From assembly GCA_050084515.1 (NCBI GenBank), contig CM114273.1:26908001-26972000 (forward strand): a stretch of 64,000 bases of DNA. The letters run 5' to 3'. A program made the position numbers and the translations under genes. The notes below the pieces were generated by a model. That model was not told where the DNA came from and did no database searches. It was given only the letters and a program-made list of their open reading frames with translations. This stretch comes from Blasia pusilla. Taxonomy: Eukaryota > Marchantiophyta > Marchantiopsida > Blasiales. This document shows positions 1-10,470 of the stretch, piece after piece. Within the stretch, counting starts at the first letter, position 1, and every line of letters starts with the position of its first letter.

Positions 1-1277
1 AAGATGGTGACTACAAGAATAATGGATGTAGTTGCAGTAAGTAAGAAGTGGACATAAAAAATGCCTTCTTGAATGGAGATGTATATGAGAATGTGTATAT
101 GACTCAACCACGTGGATATGAGCATATAGAGTTTTCATTTCGTGTACGTAGGTTAAAGAAAGCTCTATACGGCCTTAAGCAAGCTCCAAGAGCTTGGTAT
201 GACAAGATTGTATACGTATGTGATAAGAGTTGGGCTTTAGGGTATGTGATTCCAACTCCTCGTTCTATGTTTTGAGAGGACAAGATCATACGGTTATCAT
301 TGTGTTCTATGTTAATGAGTTCTTGATTATTGGGAGTACTAAGGATATGGTATGACAAGTCAAGCTAAAGTTACAAGCATAATTTGATATGAAGGACTTG
401 GGAGAACTCAAGTACTTCCTAGCTTGGTGTTGAGTTTATTAAGGTTGGAAAGAGCATATGGTTATTATAACGACAATATGCTCTTCACATGCTTTCAAAA
501 TATGGTATGACGGCTTGTAAGCCCATCTCTACACCATTGGACCATAGTGTGAAGCTAAGAGTGGATGAAGGAGAGTTGCTCGCAGATTCTAATATATACA
601 TGTGCATGGTTGGAAGTTTGATCCATCTGACTATAACCAAGCCAAATTTGAGCTATGTAGTTGGCCTAGTGAGCCAATTTATGCTAGCATCTCAAAAACC
701 TCACCTTGATATTGTGGGGAGGATTATGCGATATGTGAAATTCTTTATTCAGTTCGGGCTTCAATTTGAACCTTCTTAGAGTTTACAATTACACAGATTC
801 ACAGATGCTGATTGGGCAAGAAGCGTGTTTGAAAGACACTTCATATGTGGTTATTCATTTACCTTGGGAAGAATAACTATAAGTTGGGCTTTAAAGAAGC
901 AATCTGACAGATGCGTTATCTTCAACAGAGGGTGAGTATAGAGGAGCAACCAATGCAACATGTGAAGCGGTGTGACTTCATCGATTACTTGTTGAGATTG
1001 GTGTTAGTAACTTAGGACCTAGTGTAATATATGTAGACAATAATAGTAGCATCAACCTTGCTAATAACCTTGTGTTTCATGCTCGAACAAAGCATGTTGA
1101 GATGCGCTATCATTTTATTAGAGAGAAAGTGTTTGCAGGAGAAATTGATCTTGTGTATATAGGTACAGACAAACAAATTTTTGATATCTTTACAAAGGCA
1201 TTGTCTAGAGATAAGTTTGAGATGTTTAGAAATGATGTAGGCATTCGAGATATTGATATGAGCTTGAGGAGGAGTAT
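1..1277 (+). pseudogene. Ty1/copia pol remnant: reverse transcriptase and RNase H
   Basis: Decayed 3' half of a copia polyprotein; the upstream part lies outside the window. Recognisable RVT_2 motifs are KNAFLNGDVYENVYM (about 57-103) and YGLKQAPRAWYDKI (about 168-209). The RT metal-binding YVDD box reads YVNE near 308-319, so both catalytic aspartates are lost. The connection domain is at 489-779. The RNase H start, FTDADWA, is near 800-820, and its tail, FHARTKHVEMRYHFIREK, is at 1075-1130. Several stops and frame changes interrupt the frame (near 275, 433 and 779, and throughout 900-1070). The coding remnant runs into the LTR start at 1278 through a purine-rich tract (gaggaggag), the expected polypurine tract. 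It cannot encode an active enzyme. Confidence 0.93.
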
Positions 1278-1591
1278 TGAAGACTAAGTTACAATCAAGC
1301 TCATCGATTAGACATCCAAACTACTACATTTGGTACTCTTACGAAGTAGGGAAGCTTAATCTTGGTTAATCATATAAGTGCGATTATTTTAATTAGGGTT
1401 ATTAATCACAATTAGTCTAACTCAAGACTACGGTTAGGATTAAGGGTTAAGGTTGCTTGTACATACCCTATATAATTGAGAAGGGGACCAACCTCTACTC
1501 ATTCTTTCATTGCAAATTTTCTTTCTCCATGGTGGTGTGTGAGTGTGAGAGTCATTTTCCACCCATTATGCTTCTTTAGCAATTTTCTACA
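1278..1591 (+). repeat. 3' LTR of the copia element
   Basis: Starts TGAAGACTAAGTTACAATCA directly after the polypurine tract and ends ...TTTTCTACA. It aligns along its length with the 5' LTR at 28230-28510, including shared blocks such as GTAGGGAAGCTTAATCTTGG and CTTGTACATACCCTATATAA. That second copy is followed by a primer-binding site, which fixes the LTR end. This copy is about 30 bases longer because of an insertion around 1370-1400. TATATAA near 1470 is a plausible LTR TATA box. Confidence 0.9.
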
Positions 1592-3225
1592 TATGTTACT
1601 ATATGGTGCACGCTTTTGCGTGTGCGCAAGATATCACCTACAGGAGTTGTCATGCCGATTGGGCGGGATGGTTTGGTTTGGATTGGAAGGATCATGTGCC
1701 CAAATGCGTTCCATGCCATATTTTGAGCGTGGACAAGAGAATAGATCCAAGCTCGGGAGTTATTATTTATATTGTAGGCTTGAGACGTATATTGTTTGGA
1801 TTTGCGAGGAGTACAACCACCATCTTGGTTTGTGATGATTATTCTAGATGTTGGCATATGTAAACTTATAGAATGTTTGAAACTTCCTCTTGACACAATT
1901 TCTACAAGATGATGAATGGTGGTGGTATAAGTGTGTGAGGGTATTTTTTTGTATGGAATACGAGGATGTTAGGAAAATCAATGATATTATTTATATGGAT
2001 GTGAATAAAAATGTAGGTTATGTAGCGATGTGTATGTGCATGACAATTTTCATATGATATTTGTTTGACATGTAGGGTTCCACAATGTTGAGCATAAAGG
2101 GATTCAAAAGGTTGTTTGGGCATAACTTTGCCTTGAGTGGTTGGATTAGGTTGGTTATAGCTTGAGTCTACATTTCTTCATGATAAAGGATGAATATGGC
2201 TCGATGAAAATTTGTAGATTCAAGACTACAGTTGGCCGTGTGAGCCATTCTCACTTCGATTTTAATTGTGAGATCTTGGTATACGTGTGTGAGTGTACTT
2301 TGTGTGTGTACGGATGTACCAATCTGCTGGGAAGATCAATGATGTGTTTTGTGGATATGAACAACGATGTAGATTGTGTTGTGATGTGTGCACGCACAAC
2401 ACGAATCACATGCTCGTGCTCCGCATAATAAAAGTATGTCCTCCTACATCCCAAATTCTTGACTCAAATTATTCAAATCCACTTTTCCACTCTGCTAGTT
2501 CTAATTGTAACTTCACTCGATTAATCAAATTCAATACTTATAATCTAAAAGCAAAGAAACCTTTTAAGAGAAAAACGAATGAATCAATATTTTGTAATAT
2601 TGGTTCATCATCTATCTTTATTATTATGGGAGAGTGCCTCTTCGTTTGGCAACCTCCTCTTCTCTTGACAAGTGGCATTTTCAACCAATGGAACGCCCAC
2701 ATTTTTTTTTTTACCTTTTAAGATCACTCAAAATAGATTTAAAAGACAATCAAAAATTTTGAGTGCGAATTAGTATTGCAGGAGTTGATTTTAACCCGGG
2801 CATGGCACGGGCCTATATTATCTTGACACATGTCCTTTCTAACCAATAAGATCATATGTTATTTAAGACAAAATGATTATTGGAATTCAATTATACATTA
2901 TGAATGGTAAATCAAAATTATACATTACTTTTAATTCCACCATGAGTAAGATAGATTATGAACTTTTTTAGAATGAAAGGATGTGGTTTTCATTTAAGAA
3001 TGGAGGGGTTTCTAAGAAGTAGACCAATTAATGTGTCACATGGGTTCATTCTTATCAGTATTATTGGTAAAACTAAACCACCAAAATTTCTACAATTTCT
3101 TCTCATCCATGTCTTCTTCACTCCATGTCCACTTGAAAAGCTTGAAATGGATGGGGGGTTCTTGGAAAGGGAGGGGTTTTCATGATTTGGAGAGTGGGCA
3201 CAAAGACAATCGAGGAATCTCTTGG
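1592..3225. other. Non-coding interval, no gene recognised
   Basis: Only short frames without recognisable domains are present. The base composition is moderately AT-rich. Near 2790-2815 there is a short palindromic stretch, cccgggcatggcacgggc. A similar 'cccgtgc' string occurs near 18107 and weaker ones near 12945 and 45515, suggesting ends of old dispersed elements. No LTR, TIR or splice-supported exon could be defined. Confidence 0.6.
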
Positions 3226-3412
3226 CTTGAAATGAAGTGGAGCTTCGTATCATAGAAACCATAATTATTGAGCCTTTCTACGATTGAGAGAAATGGGGCA
3301 CTAAAACTGCTGAATCGAGAAGAAAAGGTTTTTCTTTTCAAGAAACTCTCGCTTGAAATGAAGTGGAGCTTCGTGGAAACTAGCGATTAAGCCATTTTAC
3401 GATCGACAGGAG
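3226..3412 (+). repeat. Imperfect direct repeat, period 126 bp
   Basis: The block cttgaaatgaagtggagctt begins at 3226 and again at 3352. Each copy is followed by a similar segment (cgt...gaaac...attgagcc/attaagcc...ttctacgatt/ttttacgatc...). About 60 bases are clearly duplicated; the intervening 65 bases are less similar. It lies just upstream of a pyrimidine-rich and GA-rich region and may mark the edge of an old repeat. Confidence 0.7.
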
Positions 3413-3429
3413 TAGAAAACCAAAACTAA

Positions 3430-4045
3430 AAAGAAGAAAGAGAAACTCTCGAAGCCTATAGAACCCCACCCTCTCCCTGTCTCTACTCCTCTAGTGGTGC
3501 CCCTCTCCACTCTCTCAAAGAGAGAGGAGAGAAGAGAGAGAGAGAGAGAGGAGCGGCAGATCCCAGAGAGGGGAGGAGTGGAGCGTTGCTGGAAGCTCAG
3601 AGAATTGGGCCAGGAGGCAGTGCAGATGCATTTGATTGTCGGTTGGTTACTTGGACGGTTGATTGATTGACTGACTTACTGACTGACTCATTCATTCATT
3701 CATTCTTCTCATAAAGAGAAGGGGAGGAAAGGAGAGATTCAGCAAACCATCGGCCACTTTGGTTGGATTGTACAGCTCACGTGCTGAAGTGGGTAGGTGG
3801 GTAGGCTGGCGGCTTTCATATTGCGGGGCTTTGTTGTTGTTGATGCTCCTGCTGCCTTGCCATTTGTGTGTGTTTGTTTGTTGATTTCATCCGATCCTCC
3901 ATTTGCTACGAATCCTCTCTCAATTTCCGATTCTGCCAGAGATTCATTCCGGATCGGACAGAATTGCGAATCGTGCGAGAATTTGTTGTTATGTGAATGC
4001 TATCTTCTTACCATATTCCTGTTCCTCGGGGACCGTACTTGCCGC

Positions 4046-4088
<43 letters not shown>

Positions 4089-5561
4089 CTGCGATCATCC
4101 ATATCTGCGACAGCATGAAAGTATGTTGCGCATAGAGAGAGAATGACTTATTGCCCACTGGTTGCGATCGGCCCATGGTGCGCATGCTCACAGAGAGAGA
4201 GGTTTGAATTCGAAAAGTGTGGTGGGAAGATAGTTCATGGGTCGTTCTGCGGATGGATGGATAAGAAAGTAATTGTGTCCGCTTTGAGGACGATCAGAGA
4301 GAGAGAGAGTAAACAAAGAATGAAGGTAAACGTGGACGTATTACGAACTTGGATATGAAGAAGTGAAGTGTGGTGGTACTAAAGGGTCTCGATGGGCAGT
4401 TTGAGGGCCGTATATGACGAAATTGTACGAACGTGAGAGGGCCCCATCGCCCAAATTGCCGTGAAGACCGTCGTTCTTTCAAAGGTTTCTCATATTCTAT
4501 ACACTTTACATGCTTGAATTGCTTCCAATTGATTCGGGAACGCAATTCACGGTGGCCAATGGGATGAATTTCTTGTGAATTCGTACGCCAAAGAACCTTG
4601 CAACACCAATTCCACAGAGTTTCTACTCTCTGGCGTTTCATCGAAGATCCGTAATAGCATACTCTGAAACCCTAGCCACAAGCTGGCTAGGGCTTACGGG
4701 AAATCCGGGCAGTCGTACAGAAATGGAGCTGGGTCAAAATCGCAGCTAGAAGATTGACGTGTGGTGGGACGCGTCTTAAGCCAAGGAGAAATCCTCACTC
4801 CTATACCATCCTGCAGACGACGGCCGGGCTGTACCCTCTGAATATGATTCAGGAGTGACGACTCTTTGTTGCGCTGGAAGAGCAAGAGGCTGATGAAATC
4901 AGTAACAGAAGTTCGGTGAGGGAGAGGGAAATGCAGAACCACTGGGAGTACTTCTTACTGGCTCCTGCGGAATTCCCAGATTGTTTGGGTGTCCCAGTCA
5001 GTATTCTCCCAATGTCATGTGCGAGAAAGAACGGCATCAGTTGCAATTACAGCCTCATGTCGCACAAGCGGATGAGTTGTTGCAAACGTTTCAAACTTCG
5101 AAGTAACTAAACTGTGAGAATTGTCAACCCTCCAATTTTGGAGCCAGCTTTCTGGAAAGTAATTCCATCTCCCAGACTTGTTGCATAGCCCACATCCACT
5201 ATTTCCGAGACGAAATGAGCGACTGGCTTTATCACTTCTTCCCCTTCAGATGCACTGATTCACTCATTCAGACAAAGGCAAGAACTGTAATCTCTTCTAA
5301 AGTAATAAGATTGCATCCTGAGGCTGTCCGTGCTTTCCTTGACAGTGACAACCCATACTAGTCATCAGTTCTACTGATGTGGTCCGTGAAGAACGGAAAG
5401 GTGTGACCAAAATGCCCACTTTCTAATGGGGCACATCAGAAAAGAAAAACCTGTCAATTACGAGTTGATTAGTCAAGGAAACGGTGATCTTTAGTTGAAG
5501 TATTTATTTGATATCTGAGCCCATGTCCCAGCTGTCGACTGTCTAATTTGTATACTCCATC
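3430..5561 (+). promoter_or_regulatory. GA/CT-rich putative upstream region and leader of the 6.1-kb gene
   Basis: This stretch has pyrimidine-rich tracts (3465-3520), then GAGA-rich tracts (3520-3560, 4047-4086, 4190-4205, 4295-4310) and ATTC/GACT short repeats (3665-3705). GA-rich tracts are typical of plant core promoters and 5' leaders. I see no convincing coding exon, although short open stretches near 4800-5110 could be non-coding leader exons. Assignment to the downstream gene is by position and strand only. Confidence 0.4.
4047..4086. repeat. (GA)n microsatellite
   Basis: An uninterrupted AG/GA dinucleotide run of about 40 bases lies in the GAGA-rich region upstream of the 6.1-kb gene. 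Smaller GA clusters flank it at 3525-3560, 4133-4141, 4190-4200 and 4297-4310. Confidence 0.95.
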
Positions 5562-5970
5562 CTGGATCTACACCGTGTGGCAACATATATATGTGTATCC
5601 TATTTTCCAGCCATTCCAGATTTCTCATGACTTCGTCAGCACTGAGAAAGTTCACTTTTGGAGGTCCCAAACATCTTTGTAGTTTGCATGCTGCATGCTG
5701 GATCTAGACCTCGTGGTAAAATGTACATGTATCCTGTTTTCCACCTATTGCAGGTTGCTCATCCGTATGATGGACTTTGTCAGCACAGAGATAGTTCACT
5801 TTTGGTGGTGCCAATATTTTTGCGATTTGTAGTCCTGGATCTTTACCGTGTGGTAACATATACATATATGTATCCTGTTTTCCACCTATTCCAGGTTGTT
5901 CACCCAGATGGACGGACTTTGTTGGCACTGAGAAAGCTCACTTTTGGTGCTGCTGTTCAATCCTCAAAGG
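5562..5970 (+). repeat. Triplicated ~136-bp unit in the 5' leader of the 6.1-kb gene
   Basis: Units begin with CTGGATCT at 5562, 5698 and 5835 (periods 136 and 137). Each has the same order: CTGGATCT, ac(c)-cgTGTGGtaa, a TATATG/TGTATCC stretch, a pyrimidine tract TTTTCC(A), CCTATTCCAG or a variant, GTTGCTCA or a variant, GACTTTGTCAGCACTGAGAA and GTTCACTTTTGG. Copies are diverged by point changes, so the expansion is not very recent. Each unit carries a 3'-splice-acceptor-like CCAG or GCAG preceded by pyrimidines (near 5618, 5755 and 5895). The third copy leads into the 5'-leader exon that ends at 5995. Confidence 0.85.
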
Positions 5971-5995
5971 TTGTCTCTCGCTTATTGGGACTTCG

Positions 5996-6115
5996 GTGAG
6001 TAAACCAAAATGCTTTCTTGGGATGTTTGTTGGTAGCATATGCAGCCTCTCAAATTGGACTTATCCATCACTGGGTCCTCACTAATTAAGCTTTTTTGGG
6101 GTTTGGATCTTCCAG
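5996..6115 (+). other. Probable 5'-leader intron (120 nt)
   Basis: A strong donor CG|GTGAGTAA is at 5996. The acceptor, TTTTTTGGGGTTTGGATCTTCCAG in outline, ends at 6115. A branch-like CTAAT lies at about 6081-6085. Splicing would place the start codon of the downstream gene 12 bases into the next exon. The model is read from sequence only. Confidence 0.65.
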
Positions 6116-6126
6116 TGTGAAGGAGA

Positions 6127-8541
6127 ATGAACCCGATATATCCTCCAGGAGGTGACAACGGTCAAAATGAAATAAGTACAGATGGCATAGCTTCTCTTCT
6201 TGCCATGGCGAGGCAGCGCATCGATGAAGGAAATCCTTCTCTTGCATTGCAAGCGGTATTTAGCTGTGTGCTCACTTTGTTGTTGAACTTTGTGTTTGTT
6301 AACTTGTTCAGGATTCCTGTAGCCCTTCATCTTCTTTTTATCCAACTAATGGGGTTGTAATGCTTCTAAGGTAGGTTTAATTTTACATTTCCCATCCCAA
6401 TCCCAAGAACTCTTTTTTCTTGGTCTATGCCTAGTTTAAAGTGAAAACTATTGAAGAGTCCGGATATGAGCATCAGAATGAACTATGAAGAGGCATGAGG
6501 TGTGTCATTTAGCTTCACTGAGCAAAGGAGCCAAATGCTGACTATTACTGAACTGAGATTTTTTATTATGTTCCTAGTTTTAGAGGGAGTCTTAAAACTG
6601 TGAATATTAACCTGTATGTGAAAGTTCAAGGCTCAAGTCTTTACATTTTAGTCTACCTTCCATGTGATTTAGCTGTCTGTAAGCTTCTTGGTCTTAGATT
6701 ATTACATCCCCGATCTTCTCAGATTCAAATGTCAGTTCAGGAAGGAACCAGAACTAGATAGGAAGAACCACAGCCAGCCTCGGTGTTTGTTGAATTGAGT
6801 GTTCTGAGAAAAAGCTGTAATATGGTTTGGAGGAGTGAATCTAGTTTTCTTAGAATGATTGGGATTGGGATTTTATTAAGACGTTTCCTTTCTCAAGCAG
6901 ATGAATGTCCTCCAGTGTGCTCACCATGGATCTGGAATAGCATCCAGTTTCTTAGAATATCTCAATTCAAAATGGCCGTTATTTTCTTTCAAAAATACGT
7001 GTGCAGACCAGGCATTTTACCCTGGTGTTTATGGACTGCATACATCAGGAATATGCAGATGTCTAGAAGTCTTTCCTGTGATAACAAATGATCATCAGAG
7101 CTGTCATCAAAGAAGTCATCTTGAATAGCATCCTGCATGGTGCTACTATTTGGAACCTTGTCATGTGAACTACACTGCCAGCAATACTGCAAACCCTTGT
7201 TTGATGGTGGGAGTTTTACTCAGAATTCGCTACTTCTGACTACTCACTTGTGGGATGAAAGAGTGGTAGGTACGTTAATTAATGAAAAGTTACAAAGCAG
7301 GCATTAAATTTCTTGGAAATGATCCTTAAAGCAAAAGCATTGGTTTGAGCGCCAAAATGTCTGGTATAGCCAAGAGAGATTCATTGCCAATTGAAGTCTA
7401 GGGCTAAAATGGGTGTGAACTGGGGGTTGATGATAAGATTCGACCTGATACAAGGGTAAAGAAACCCAGGAAACTTTCCTCGCTTTTCGGGGCCTGACTC
7501 CTTTAAGTTAATGATAAATCGCAGTAAGGGATGCTGTTGCAGTTCTTCAACTTCTTCAGCAATAAACTCCAGAAGCAATTGACATTTGGATCACTTACTA
7601 TGGTTTCCGCTGGCTGGTGTAGTCCAACAACACCCAGAATTGTGACCAAAATATCGTTGACAAGTTTACTAGACCCTGTGTAAATGATCTAGAGAATAGC
7701 ACCACTGGTCTATGTTACTGACAGATAAACTACTGATCATGCACGGTAATTGACATAATCCAGTAAAGGTTGGAGGACATTCAGTATTGTAAGGGATGAA
7801 GCCATAGCCGGGACTGTACCTTGTGTCCCATGGCCGGTTTTGGAATACATAACAGTTACGTTTGTATGATTGGGTCTACTAAAAGAGTCTACCTTCACAT
7901 CTGGGAACTGTTCACATTCTTCCGGACTACATAGGGAATCTTTACCTGGTTAGCATGTCTTTGCCCAAGGCCTCTCTACATCTTTTAGCTGCAGTGATAT
8001 CCTGTTACACATCGAGTCATCAGAGGAGTTTTATTGTCAAAGAAAGTTTTCAAGGCCTTGGCCTTCTCAATCAATTAGCATCATTGGTAGAATCTCTTAG
8101 TTTATGTGACTTGATTGTTGGCAGGTTGTTGTTGCTCTCCGAGCATCTGGGGGAGAAAGAGCAGTGTTGCAAGCATTGGGAAGAGCTCGGGAAATGTATC
8201 ACAATGAACGGCAGGCGAATCAAGATGTAAGCCAGCTTTCTGCTCTTTTTGCAGAATGTGGGCTTGCAGAGATGGTAAGCAGTAACGGGAATCAGGTAGT
8301 GCATCCTACAGGGGTTTCTCCAGCCGTACCTACAGGCGTTCAAGAAATGGAGATGATGGACACAAACGCTTCGAGAGCTCATACATCTGCGCCCATTCTG
8401 GCAGAGAGTGGAAGGCTACAAGTGGTGATGGATGCATCTTCTGATGGAAGCAGTTTCGTTTGTGCGAGATGTGGAGGTGTAGTGAGCAACCTTCGCAGAG
8501 ATGAGCATTTTCAGTTTTGGTGCTCTCAATCCCATGGGTAA
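6127..8541 (+). CDS. Conserved plant-type protein of unknown function with C-terminal Cys/His zinc-site motif (two coding exons)
   Basis: Coding exons are 6127-6255 (43 codons) and 8125-8541, with a phase-0 intron of 1869 nt (donor gcg|GTATTT, acceptor TTGGCAG|gtt). The join gives 181 residues with unbroken sense across the junction (LALQA|VVVALRASGGERAV). Residues 20-80 form amphipathic helices (SLLAMARQRIDEGNPSLALQ, then AVLQALGRAREMY), resembling a TPR-like helical pair. Residues 90-140 look disordered. The C-terminus has C156-x2-C159-x11-H171-x4-C176 (CARCGGVV...DEHFQFWC), a likely zinc site. I recognise the pattern ARQ.ID.G.PS.ALQAVV...ILAESGR.QVV.D..SDGSSF.C..CGG.VS as that of an uncharacterised plant family, but I know no proven function. 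The ATG is the first in the exon after the leader intron. The frame is intact, so this is likely a functional host gene. Confidence 0.88.
6256..8124 (+). other. Intron of the 6.1-kb gene
   Basis: This 1869-nt intron begins GTATTTAGC and ends TTGATTGTTGGCAG. It contains only short, unrelated open frames and no recognisable transposon domain. No recent insertion is evident. Confidence 0.8.
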
Positions 8542-9654
8542 ACTGATGAATGTGGCTGAATGGAATTATCTAAGCGCAGATTGGTTTTGGTCTTGATGCC
8601 TATGTAATTTTGTAAGTAGTGAGTGCGTTGCAACTACACAATCGCAGTAAGCATTCATCAGGAAGTGGGGGAGATATTCAAATCATGTTGGGTTCCAAAA
8701 TCATCGGGTGCAGCTGGAAAATTTTGCAGGTTGCCTTAGGGCACAAGGCAACGTTGAGTAATGGACTGGTTACATGTATGCCCCCTTCTGAGATGGGACC
8801 TATAGGCAACCCCGGGTTTTGTTCAATGCTCTTAAACCTTGACAATATCACTGTTTGTGCAGTAGTAACTTTGGCAATCAAATCTGCAGTTTACTTGGCT
8901 AGTCAGTTTGATATCACCCCTGGATTCATTATTCAGGTGGTCAAGCTACACTATTAATAGAGAAGGTGAGCAAAAGTAGCATGGCGTTGATCATGGTTGT
9001 AAGCTACTGTTGAATCAAGGATTTGCATATTTCCACTCAATACTACTTCTAGTCTTCTGTTAGTCTCTTTTCAGTTCTCTCTTCGCACTGCACCTGGCGG
9101 CGAGTTTTTGAGCACTGCATTTCTTTGAACTTTCCAAAGCTAGAACATCCCTCCTTCAGTCCAGTGAAGTTTGTCCACGGGTGCAGTGATTAAGGAGCAA
9201 GTAACTCAACAGTTGTGGAGGCCTTAATACGTCCACTTCCTGCACACCTTCATTTTGGTTGAGTATGAACACTCTACAGTAACGCAGAGCTCCATGCAGT
9301 ATCTCTCAGATGATGGGGGAAGAACTAGGGAATTCATGTCACTTCTCCGGAACTGACACAAAACACGATTTGAAGCATGAGTGCACATGAGAATCATGAA
9401 CCCACTGCTCCACCCCTAAGGCCCCAACGTTTCATACACATTGATTCTTGTCAACTCCCTACAAACACTGTTTCGAATGTCCTGTTCCGCCACGATTTAT
9501 GTCCTATCACTCGAAGGGATGAGAGTACTTCTGAATGGATTTGGTCGACTTGCCTTAGGGATTGGGGTTTGCTTGTGGAGAAATCACTAGACCTATGGCT
9601 GGCAGCTGCAGCAAGTGGCACAAATACACAGCAGCAGTAGATGTGCATATGTAC
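8542..9654 (+). other. 3' untranslated or flanking region of the 6.1-kb gene
   Basis: Follows the TAA stop at 8539-8541. It holds open stretches of about 110 codons (8619-8957) and 87 codons (9377-9640), with no recognisable domain and no splice support. Composition resembles transcribed gene flank rather than transposon. The poly(A) site could not be fixed. Confidence 0.4.
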
Positions 9655-10470
9655 TCAGCTTCTATGGTGTACGAGACGTTTTGTGGGTTGGGGTAATGTG
9701 TGAGACCTGAGGTTCGTCATGAGATTCCATGGTGTCTTCACTTTCTGAGGGCCTGATCGATGGTTGAGCCTTGGGGCTCTACTCGTTGGAACTATGGTGG
9801 AACCTGGAGTTAGCCATAATGATCCACTTACAGCTTCTTTGGCTGCCCCAATTTCTAGTCGGGTCCTGAAGTTGGTCACCCGACATCCACTTCCAGATTC
9901 AACAGCATCCACAATTTTTGTGGGTTATACCCATGTTGAGTCCTGAAGTTGGTCATGTAAGATTCACTTCCAGCTTCCATATAGTCTCCCCAGTTTCCAT
10001 CCACTAGATCGATGATGAGACTTGAAGTTAGTCATATGAGTCCCACTGCTAACTTCTGTGGACTCCCCAATTTATGTGGGCCAGATCCATGGTGAGATTT
10101 GTAGTCATATGAGTCCAGCATCCAGATAGTATGAAGCCCTCAATTTTTGTGGGTTCCATCCATAGTGAGACTTAGAGTTCCTCATAAAAGACCTGCTTTC
10201 AGCTTTCATGGACTCCCCGATTTTGTTGTGGGTCGGATCCATGGTGAGAATTCAAGCCCCACATCAGCTTTTTAAAAATTCAAAAATATGATATATTTTT
10301 AGTTTTTGCTGGGATGTCGTCTATTTCTATGGTTTGCATAGCGTGACACCCGAAGCTAGTCATATGAGACCCACATCACGTCCGGCCTAGATCCTGAAAT
10401 TTTCGGGGTATAATCCATTATGATATTCTTAAGTTAATCGAAGTGAGAATCACATCTAGCTTCTATGATG
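9655..10470 (+). repeat. Degenerate minisatellite, modal period about 77 bp, roughly ten units
   Basis: A loose consensus recurs: 'tggtgagacttgaagt', 'tagtcatatgagacccac', 'ttccagcttctatgg' and 'actccccaatttttgtgggt', then 'ggatcc'. The 'gtcat' anchors or their variants fall at about 9716, 9813, 9875, 9952, 10031, 10104, 10181, 10254, 10359 and 10436, so most intervals are 73-79 bases. Units are strongly diverged. No coding potential is conserved between units. Confidence 0.75.

Noticed and set aside
4000-4191. Ser/Leu and Glu/Arg repeat frames over the GA tract
   Set aside because: They are direct translations of the dinucleotide repeat.
4800-5110. Possible additional coding exon (LQTTAGLYPLNMIQE and a following Glu-rich stretch)
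   Set aside because: Stops interrupt within 20 codons, no acceptor fits, and it does not link in frame to the 6127 start.
8619-8957. 112-codon frame downstream of the conserved gene
   Set aside because: No domain, weak start context; more likely 3' untranslated region.
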